A DNA stretch of 11,520 nucleotides from JAICIG01 sp035532215 (lineage in GTDB: Bacteria > Planctomycetota > Planctomycetia > Pirellulales > JAICIG01), in the NCBI GenBank assembly GCA_035532215.1, contig DATKRK010000143.1, positions 1 through 11,520 of the forward strand, read 5' to 3'. Of this stretch, positions 6,139 through 11,520 are shown in pieces. Each line of letters starts with the position of its first letter. Position 1 is the first letter of the stretch. The position numbers were made by a program, and so were the translations under genes. Below the pieces are notes generated by a model. The model was given only the letters and a program-made list of their open reading frames with translations. It was not told the DNA's origin and ran no database searches.

Positions 6139-6675
6139 ATGTTCTTCATCCCTGGCTATGTTGTCGCCACGCTGACGTTTCCTGGCGTCATTGTCCACGA
6201 AGCAGCCCACATGCTGTTCTGCAAGCTGCGTGGCGTTGCCGTATTTGACGTCTGTTTTTTTCGCAGCGGAAACCCTAGCGGGTACGTGGTTCACGAACCA
6301 CCAAAAGATTTCTTGAGCGCGTTTTTAATCTCGATCGGTCCCTTGTTCGTTAACTCGTTGCTCTGCGTGTTCTTTTGCTTTCCGTCGTCGTTTACGGAAA
6401 AGCTTGGCGGCCGTTCTGATTTCTTGTCGGGCTTCTTGTTCTGGGTCGGCGTGTCGATCGGGATGCACGCATTTCCTTCCGACCTAGACGTGGGGAATCT
6501 TTGGGATCAAGCGAAAGTTGCCGCAAGCAGGTTCAATCCCCTGGCGATTATCAGTTTTCCGTTGATTGTTGCGATCTGCATCGCCAACCTTCTGTCCGTA
6601 GTCTGGTTCGATTACTTCTACGGCGCATTCATTGGCGTCTATTTGCCGCAGCAGCTTTTAGAGAGGCTAATCTGA
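6139..6675 (+). CDS. small multi-pass membrane protein with HEAAH zinc-protease motif (178 aa)
   Basis: Likely an integral-membrane zinc metalloprotease of the zincin/M50-like kind. His20-Glu21-Ala-Ala-His24 lies inside the first hydrophobic segment (about 7-28), as in site-2-type proteases. It is followed by a conserved-looking GYVVHEPP (48-55), a second span with SIGPLFVNSLL (65-75), a third near 96-113 ending in GMHAFPSDLDVGNLW (108-122), and spans near 135-170. A third zinc ligand is not identified: Asp115, Asp117 or His110 are candidates. The classical M50 NPDG motif is absent, so this is not a standard RseP/SpoIVFB. At 178 aa it is short for the family but seems complete, with start, spans and stop all intact. 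The start at 6139 is chosen because it is 5 bases after the upstream stop and opens directly into the first span. The longer frame from 5920 overlaps the preceding gene and has no such logic. Base composition is clearly lower in GC (about 43-52% over sampled lines). Confidence 0.82.
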   Translation: MFFIPGYVVATLTFPGVIVHEAAHMLFCKLRGVAVFDVCFFRSGNPSGYVVHEPPKDFLSAFLISIGPLFVNSLLCVFFCFPSSFTEKLGGRSDFLSGFLFWVGVSIGMHAFPSDLDVGNLWDQAKVAASRFNPLAIISFPLIVAICIANLLSVVWFDYFYGAFIGVYLPQQLLERLI

Positions 6676-6694
6676 TTCCGCGCCGGCGCAGCCT

Positions 6695-7171
6695 TCAGCT
6701 TAGCCGCCCCGTGAAGCGGCAGCCGATGCGGTAAAGCGGGATCGGGCCGTCGGAGACCCGAACGCGATTGGCGATCCGCGCCGTCATATAGGTCAAGTTC
6801 GGCGCCACGCCGAGCGCGACCACGAGCATTTCGAAATCGGGCGGGCAGGTCGCCAGGAACGAGAAGCCTTGCTCGGAGATGTCGCGGCACACGACTTCTT
6901 TGAACGACGCGCGGCTGGGAATGCAGTCGCCATGGTAGGGCGCCACGAATTGCTTGTGCGGAAAGCGGAGGCGAACGACGGCGCGGCGGTCGGTTCCGCG
7001 GATCGCCGCCTCGGGTTGCTGAATTGGCCCCGAAGGCGCTCCCGTCTTCGAAAGACCATCGCCTTGGCTCGCACGAACGGCGGCAGCGTTCGGAATCGAC
7101 GGCGCAGCGGGCGGTTGTTCTCGCAGCATCGAGCGTGCGTCCTCAAGCTCTGAACACATTTCAATCGCCAA
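6695..7171 (-). CDS. PilZ-domain protein, putative c-di-GMP binder (158 aa)
   Basis: A PilZ domain occupies residues about 60-156. It has the RxxxR element (Arg63-Ala-Val-Val-Arg67) followed by the DxSxxG element (Asp97, Ser99, Gly102, in CRDISEQGFSF), the two motifs that hold c-di-GMP, then beta strands ending in IPLYRIGCRFTG. The first 55 residues are Ala/Pro/Ser-rich and probably disordered. There is no other output domain, so it probably acts through a partner protein. The start is uncertain. ATG 7171 gives the longest form, and ATG 7129 is preceded by GAGG at about 11 bases and would also keep the whole domain. Its stop lies only 19 bases from the stop of the convergent membrane protease gene. 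It diverges from glgA across 369 bases. Confidence 0.82.
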   Translation of the reverse strand: MAIEMCSELEDARSMLREQPPAAPSIPNAAAVRASQGDGLSKTGAPSGPIQQPEAAIRGTDRRAVVRLRFPHKQFVAPYHGDCIPSRASFKEVVCRDISEQGFSFLATCPPDFEMLVVALGVAPNLTYMTARIANRVRVSDGPIPLYRIGCRFTGRLS

Positions 7172-7540
7172 AGTGGGCGCTTGCGTACAAAACCCCCTCG
7201 ATTGGCTGGCAAAGTTTCTATCTATTCAATAGGACGCAAAACGCCGCCGAGCAAAGAGCGCGGCGGAGACCGACTGCCATTCCGCAACCCTACATTCCAT
7301 CTGCAAAGGGCAAACCGCGCTTTCCGACTTTGCCGTGCGACGGGAATTGGAGATTTACAGATGGGAAAGCCGGGGGCTATTTGCCGATTAGGAACGTCAG
7401 GCATTCGGCAGTTTTATTGGCATCCGATTTTTGGTAGCTTCAGTCGCGAGCAGGCCGCACAAACAACCCCGTTGACGGGGGGCGGCGGGGTGCGATTGCA
7501 GAATGCGTCTCTAGCTTCGCCGACCGACTTTGACCGCAAC
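7172..7540. other. gene-free region, likely glgA leader and divergent promoters
   Basis: This region separates the PilZ gene from glgA. The glgA frame stays open through it, and the in-frame ATG at 7361 is preceded by GGAG (7349-7352, 8 bases before). It could therefore give a 60-residue N-terminal extension or a short leader peptide, but the encoded residues do not resemble a GlgA N terminus. A weak TTGACG (7472-7477) without a good -10, and an AT-richer patch near 7215-7232, are the only promoter-like spots. No convincing terminator, riboswitch or small RNA was recognised. Confidence 0.4.
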
Positions 7541-9019
7541 ATGAATATTCTTCTGGCTACCAGCGAAGCGGTCCCCTTTGCGAAGACCGGGGGGTTGGCA
7601 GACGTTTCCGCCGCACTTCCCGTTGCGCTGGCCCGGCTCGGTCATCGCCCTGCGGTGATCTTGCCCGCCTATCGCCGCGCCAAAGAGTGCGGCCAGCCGA
7701 TCGAATCGACCGGGCTCGACATCTCGGTGCAGATCGGCAGCAAGACGGTCGAGGGTCTGTTGCTCAAAAGCCGTTTGCCCGACAGCGACGTGCCCGTCTA
7801 TCTCGTCGAGCAGGACGACTACTACAATCGCGACGACATGTACGGAATCGAGGGGGCCGACTTCGTCGATAACTGCGAGCGGTTCGTGTTCTTCTGCCGG
7901 GCCGTGCTCGAAGCGATCCGCCTGTTGGAACTCAAGGTCGACGTGCTGCACGCCAACGATTGGCAAACCGGCTTGCTGCCGGCTTATCTCAAAACCGAAT
8001 ATCGACAGGCCCCCGGTTACGAGCGGATCGCCTCGCTGTTCACCATTCACAACCTGGCATACCAGGGCACGTTCTGGCACTGGGACATGCTGCTCACCGG
8101 GCTGGATTGGAAATACTTCAACTGGTACCAGATGGAGTTCTACGGCAAGCTCAATCTGATGAAGACCGGCTTGGTGTTCGCCGACGCGCTGAACACGGTC
8201 AGCCCGCGATATGCCGAAGAAATCCAGAATTCGCCGCTGGGCTGCGGGCTCGAAGGCGTGTTGCAGCAGCGGCGCGACGTGCTTTCGGGAATCATCAACG
8301 GCGTCGATTACTCGGCCTGGAACCCGGCAACCGATTCCCATCTGCCGATGAACTACGACCCCTGCACGGCCGCCGAGGGCAAAGCGGCCTGCAAGGCGGC
8401 TTTGCAAGCCGAACTCGGCCTGCCCGTGTTGCCGAAGACGCCGCTGATCGCGCTGATCGGCCGGCTGGTCGATCAAAAGGGACTCGACCTGATTTCCGGC
8501 GCGATGCAGGATCTGCTGCGCACGATCGACGCCCAGTGGGTGATCTTGGGCACGGGGGAACCGAAGTATCACCAACTCTTGTCGACCTTGGCGGAGCGCA
8601 ATCCCAATCGGCTCGTCGCCAGGCTGTCGTTTTCCGAGGCGCTGGCGCATCGGATCGAAGCCGGCGCCGATATGTTCCTGATGCCGAGCCGCTACGAACC
8701 GTGCGGGCTGAACCAGCTTTATAGCCTGAAGTATGGAACCGTCCCCGTGGTGCGAGCGACAGGCGGGCTCGTCGATACGATCGTCGACGCCACTCGCGAG
8801 ACGCTGGCCGACGGCACGGCGACCGGATTCAGCTTCCGCGAATATGAAGTGCTGGCCCTGACCGAAACGCTGCGCCGGGCGATCGACGCCTACGGCCAGT
8901 CGGGAATCTGGTCGCAATTAATCGCCGCTGGCATGCGGCAGGACTGGTCTTGGGCGCGCAGCGCGCAACAATATGTCGAGCTTTATCAAAAGATTATGGC
9001 TCGCTTTAGTATTAGGTAG
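7541..9019 (+). CDS. glgA: glycogen synthase, GT5 family (492 aa)
   Basis: Transfers glucose from ADP-glucose to the non-reducing end of a growing alpha-1,4-glucan, in the cytoplasm. The N-terminal domain opens with KTGGLADV (15-22, Lys15 being the nucleotide-sugar contact), followed by HANDWQTGL (137-145) and TIHNLAYQGTF (168-178, His170). The hinge region carries GIINGVDYSAWNP. The C-terminal GT-B domain has IGRLVDQKGLDL and SRYEPCGLNQLYSLKYG with catalytic-site Glu386, then GTVPVVRATGGLVDTI. The length fits the bacterial enzyme (about 477-500). The start at 7541 is taken because the family begins MKILxxxSE just before KTGG. It lacks a Shine-Dalgarno, and an alternative start with a better one lies at 7361. 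A GH57 hydrolase gene follows 232 bases later in the same direction, consistent with a glucan storage and remodelling unit, although a repeat cluster separates them. Confidence 0.96.
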   Translation: MNILLATSEAVPFAKTGGLADVSAALPVALARLGHRPAVILPAYRRAKECGQPIESTGLDISVQIGSKTVEGLLLKSRLPDSDVPVYLVEQDDYYNRDDMYGIEGADFVDNCERFVFFCRAVLEAIRLLELKVDVLHANDWQTGLLPAYLKTEYRQAPGYERIASLFTIHNLAYQGTFWHWDMLLTGLDWKYFNWYQMEFYGKLNLMKTGLVFADALNTVSPRYAEEIQNSPLGCGLEGVLQQRRDVLSGIINGVDYSAWNPATDSHLPMNYDPCTAAEGKAACKAALQAELGLPVLPKTPLIALIGRLVDQKGLDLISGAMQDLLRTIDAQWVILGTGEPKYHQLLSTLAERNPNRLVARLSFSEALAHRIEAGADMFLMPSRYEPCGLNQLYSLKYGTVPVVRATGGLVDTIVDATRETLADGTATGFSFREYEVLALTETLRRAIDAYGQSGIWSQLIAAGMRQDWSWARSAQQYVELYQKIMARFSIR

Positions 9020-9033
9020 CGACGAGCGTCAGG

Positions 9034-9202
9034 GAGGGGCGGGCGCCCTCGCCCGTCGCGGGCGAGATAAGCTACGGAGGGGACGGGCGCCCCCGCCCGT
9101 CGCGGACGCCGGCAGGTAAACGACGACGCCGGGCGAGGGCGCCCGGCCCTCCATGATGAGGCGCCCGTAACCGCCACGGGCGAGGGCGCCCGTGCCTCCA
9201 GG
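9034..9202. repeat. cluster of four REP-like hairpins
   Basis: Four copies of a near-palindromic core lie between glgA and the GH57 gene. Each core is a 6-7 bp stem around a 4-base centre: CGGGCG-CCCT-CGCCCG at 9040-9055, ACGGGCG-CCCC-CGCCCGT at 9083-9100, CCGGGCG-AGGG-CGCCCGG at 9129-9146, and ACGGGCG-AGGG-CGCCCGT at 9176-9193. By centre and by the flanking GGAGG / CCTCC, the first two are in one orientation and the last two in the other, so the whole region can also fold into one long hairpin. This resembles the BIME arrangement of bacterial REP elements. It may limit read-through from glgA or stabilise its 3' end. No T run is present. Confidence 0.75.
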
Positions 9203-9237
9203 GCAAGAGCGGCCGAATCTACACGCTTCACGTCCAC

Positions 9238-9244
9238 AGGAGGG
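9238..9244 (+). promoter_or_regulatory. strong ribosome binding site of the GH57 gene
   Basis: AGGAGGG lies 7 bases before the ATG at 9252. It decides this start over the in-frame ATG at 9192, whose extra 20 residues would run through the repeat cluster and this site. Confidence 0.8.
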
Positions 9245-9251
9245 ACTTGCC

Positions 9252-11450
9252 ATGCACGACATTTCGTTGGCGTTTTTCTGGCACCAGCACCAGCCCTACT
9301 ATCCCGATGACGTCGCCGGCGAGAACCCCATGCCTTGGGTCCGTCTGCACGGCACGAAGGACTACTGGGGCATGGCCATGCTGCTCAAGGAAGTTCCGGA
9401 ATTCCACGCCACGATCAATCTCGTGCCCAGTCTGTTGTGGCAATTGACGGCGTATACCGAGCGGGGCCACGAAGACGCGCACCTGCGCGTTTCCAGGCTG
9501 CCGGCCGACGGGTTGTCGGAGCAGGACATGACCTACCTGCTCGACAATTTCTTCATGGTCCACCCGGACCACATGATCCGGCCTTACGCGAGATTCAACG
9601 AGCTGTATCAGAAACGGGGCCTCTCGATCGACCCGGCATCGCGAGCCGCGAAGCGCTTCACGAAGAAAGACATTATCGACCTGCAATGCTGGTCGAATTT
9701 GACCTGGATTCACCCGCTGGCTTTCGAGCAAGACAAAGATCTGGCCGAGTTTCGTCGCAAGGGGCGCCATTGGACCGAGCAGGAAAAGCAATGGCTGCTC
9801 GAGAAGCAAATGCGGCTGCTCGGCGAGGTCGTGCCGCTGCACCGCGAATTGGCCGATCGCGGTCAGATTGAGTTGACCACGACGCCGTTCTACCATCCGA
9901 TCCTGCCGCTGCTCTGGGACAAGCGGCTGGCGCGTCAGGCCATGCCCGACGTCCAATTGCCCAAGCATCTCGATTCCTACGCCGAAGACGCCGTCGAGCA
10001 AGTTCGCTTGGCCGTGAACTACCACGAAAAACTGTTCGGCCGCAAGCCGCGCGGGATGTGGCCCTCGGAAGGCTCCGTCTGCCAGGAAATCGTCGCCGCC
10101 ATCGCCTCGGCGGGAATTCGCTGGATCGCCACCGACGAAGAAATCCTGTCGTGCGCCACCGAGGGCTGGGTTTCGCGCGACGGCCAAGGCTTTTTGCGCA
10201 ACCCCGAGATGCTCTACCGGCCTTGGCGCGTAGAAGATAAAGGCCATTCGCTCGAGATCGTCTTTCGCGATCACGCGATGAGCGATCAGATCGGCTTCCA
10301 TTATCAGCGCTTTCAAGCCAACCACGCGGTCGACGATTTTCTCGGCAAGCTGGAAGCGATCGGCCGCGCCACGGGCGGCAATGCGGGCCACCGGCCGTCG
10401 CTGGTGAGCATCATTCTCGACGGCGAAAACTGCTGGGAGTATTATCCCAACGCCGGCGTCGACTTTTTGCGAGCCCTCTATCGCCGCGTCGCCTCGCACC
10501 CGAAGATTTCCCCGGTCCGCATCGGCGACTATCTCGAACGGCATCCGGCGACCGACAAGCTGGGCCGATTGTTCGCCGGCAGTTGGATCCAGCACAACTT
10601 CGGCATCTGGATCGGGCATCCCGAGTGCAATCGCGCCTGGGATTTGTTGTTCCAGACCCGCGAGCACCTCGTTGCCGCCACGAAGGCCCGCGAACAGCCG
10701 CCCGAGCAGCTCAAGCTGGCTTGGACCGAATTGCAGATCGCCGAAGGGAGCGACTGGTTCTGGTGGTTCGGCGACTCGCACTCCAGCGCGCAAGACTCGC
10801 TGTTCGATCGGCTGTTCCGCAAGCACCTGCAAAACGTCTACGCGCTGTTGGGCGATCCGCCGCCGGTCGAACTGTCGCGGCCGATCAGCCAGGGGCATCG
10901 CCACGCGCACATGCACTCCTCGCCGACGAGCCTGCTCAACGTCAAGGTCGACGGCCGGCGGACGTATTTCGAATGGATCAACGCCGGGCATTACGTGCCC
11001 AGCGGATCGCGCGGCACGATGTCGATGGTGCAGGAAAGCCGCCTGGCCGCAGTACACTTTGGCTTCGACGCCGAACGGCTGCTCGTGCGGCTCGACGCGC
11101 GCGGCGGGACGGTGCGCGAGCGCTTGGCCGATATCGACACGGTGCGGATCGTCTTCTTCCAGCCGCAAGGCTTCGAGCTGTTGATCTCGCACCCTAACTG
11201 GCAAGAGCCGATCGCGCAGTTGTATCACAACGACGTGCCCGTGAGCGAATCGGGCGTGCTGGCGGCGGGCGACGTCATTCTAGAGGCGGCGATTCCGCTA
11301 AACAGCCTGGCGGCGACGACCGACGATCCGGTGCAGTTTTGCATAGAGTTGATCAAGCAAGAGCAGTCGATCGATCGCGCGCCGACCGAAGGCGCCATCG
11401 AAACCACGGTTCCTTCGCCCGAGTTCGAATTGATGATGTGGCAGGCCTGA
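9252..11450 (+). CDS. glycoside hydrolase family 57, alpha-amylase/amylopullulanase-type (732 aa)
   Basis: Retaining hydrolase or transglycosylase acting on alpha-1,4 (possibly alpha-1,6) glucans. All five GH57 regions are present: WHQHQPYY (10-17), GQIELTTTPFYHPILPLL (204-221), GMWPSEGSV with the nucleophile Glu273, FRDHAMSDQIGF (338-349, the acid/base Asp being Asp340 or Asp345), and ILDGENCWEYYPN (388-400). The catalytic (beta/alpha)7 barrel and helical part span roughly 1-560. The remainder, from about 575, contains YFEWINAGHYVP and beta-strand-rich sequence ending near the C terminus. It is probably a beta-sandwich of the kind seen at the end of amylopullulanase-like GH57 enzymes. No signal peptide is visible, so it is likely intracellular. 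The start is fixed by AGGAGGG 7 bases upstream. Its position behind glgA points to turnover or remodelling of intracellular glycogen. It looks unlike the shorter AmyC/branching-enzyme GH57 type, but amylase, 4-alpha-glucanotransferase and amylopullulanase activity cannot be separated from sequence alone. Confidence 0.93.
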   Translation: MHDISLAFFWHQHQPYYPDDVAGENPMPWVRLHGTKDYWGMAMLLKEVPEFHATINLVPSLLWQLTAYTERGHEDAHLRVSRLPADGLSEQDMTYLLDNFFMVHPDHMIRPYARFNELYQKRGLSIDPASRAAKRFTKKDIIDLQCWSNLTWIHPLAFEQDKDLAEFRRKGRHWTEQEKQWLLEKQMRLLGEVVPLHRELADRGQIELTTTPFYHPILPLLWDKRLARQAMPDVQLPKHLDSYAEDAVEQVRLAVNYHEKLFGRKPRGMWPSEGSVCQEIVAAIASAGIRWIATDEEILSCATEGWVSRDGQGFLRNPEMLYRPWRVEDKGHSLEIVFRDHAMSDQIGFHYQRFQANHAVDDFLGKLEAIGRATGGNAGHRPSLVSIILDGENCWEYYPNAGVDFLRALYRRVASHPKISPVRIGDYLERHPATDKLGRLFAGSWIQHNFGIWIGHPECNRAWDLLFQTREHLVAATKAREQPPEQLKLAWTELQIAEGSDWFWWFGDSHSSAQDSLFDRLFRKHLQNVYALLGDPPPVELSRPISQGHRHAHMHSSPTSLLNVKVDGRRTYFEWINAGHYVPSGSRGTMSMVQESRLAAVHFGFDAERLLVRLDARGGTVRERLADIDTVRIVFFQPQGFELLISHPNWQEPIAQLYHNDVPVSESGVLAAGDVILEAAIPLNSLAATTDDPVQFCIELIKQEQSIDRAPTEGAIETTVPSPEFELMMWQA

Positions 11451-11487
11451 TGTATGCCGTCGCCGGCGAGACCACAGGCGCTATTGT

Positions 11488-11508
11488 GGGGCGGCCTTCC
11501 AGGCCGTC
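11488..11508. repeat. short palindrome after the GH57 gene (REP-like)
   Basis: CGGCCT (11492-11497), loop TCC, AGGCCG (11501-11506), in the context GGGGCGGCC...GGCCGTC about 40 bases after the GH57 stop. The stem can extend by a G-T pair and a G-C pair. It is another GC-rich intergenic palindrome of the style I associate with planctomycetes, and no T run follows within view. It may protect the mRNA 3' end, or be an unrelated dispersed repeat. The window ends at 11520, so no further gene can be seen. Confidence 0.4.
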
Positions 11509-11520
11509 AACTGCCGACGG

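Noticed and set aside
7472..7500. TTGACG with ATTGCA 17 bases later as the glgA promoter
   Set aside because: The -35 match is fair, but the -10 match is poor and the spacer is an extreme G run. Not strong enough to list as a promoter.
7511..8917. 468-codon open frame on the minus strand
   Set aside because: Antisense to glgA, which is unmistakable. The translation is low in motif content and rich in Arg, Gln and His, as shadow frames are.
9228..11228. 666-codon open frame on the minus strand
   Set aside because: Lies entirely antisense to the GH57 gene, whose five family motifs and strong ribosome binding site are clear. Long antisense frames are expected in GC-rich genes, and the translation is Arg/Pro/Val-rich with no recognisable domain.

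Overview
The window looks like chromosomal DNA from a GC-rich bacterium, most likely a planctomycete of the Pirellulales type. This placement is inferred, not proven. It rests on the GC-rich coding style, the many genes without a clear Shine-Dalgarno sequence, the Lys/Ala-rich histone-H1-like protein, a bacterial myo-inositol-phosphate synthase, a HEAT-repeat protein of a kind I associate with planctomycetes, and short GC-rich palindromes scattered between genes. No rRNA, tRNA, CRISPR array, transposase or phage gene was seen.

Layout, left to right. (1) 1-232 is non-coding, with a palindrome and a probable terminator for the next gene. (2) 233-397 (-) encodes a 54-aa H1-like DNA-binding protein. 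It diverges from (3) 568-2136 (+), a 522-aa HEAT-like helical-repeat protein with an uncharacterised C-terminal domain. (4) 2137-2419 is a convergent gap with an inverted pair of dispersed-repeat-like sequences. (5) 2420-3622 (-) is inositol-phosphate synthase. It diverges from (6) 3839-5038 (+), an aspartate-type aminotransferase with a strong ribosome binding site. (7) 5219-6133 and 6139-6675 (+) form a tight two-gene cassette: a double zinc-ribbon / membrane / TPR-like protein followed 5 bases later by a small multi-pass membrane protein with a zinc-protease HEAAH motif. The second gene is clearly less GC-rich than its surroundings. (8) 6695-7171 (-) is a PilZ-domain protein. (9) 7172-7540 is a gene-free leader. 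(10) 7541-9019 (+) is glycogen synthase GlgA. (11) 9034-9202 is a cluster of four REP-like hairpins. (12) 9252-11450 (+) is a GH57 alpha-glucan-active glycoside hydrolase.

Functionally, glgA and the GH57 gene form a storage-glucan module: one makes alpha-1,4-glucan and the other probably trims, remodels or degrades it. Inositol-phosphate synthase draws on the same hexose-phosphate pool, but nothing in the sequence ties its regulation to that module. The PilZ protein, read divergently from glgA, could bind c-di-GMP, but a link to glycogen is speculative. The part least explained by known biology is the zinc-ribbon/TPR protein plus membrane zincin pair at 5219-6675. It could be a small membrane proteolysis module and is the best candidate here for an undescribed system.
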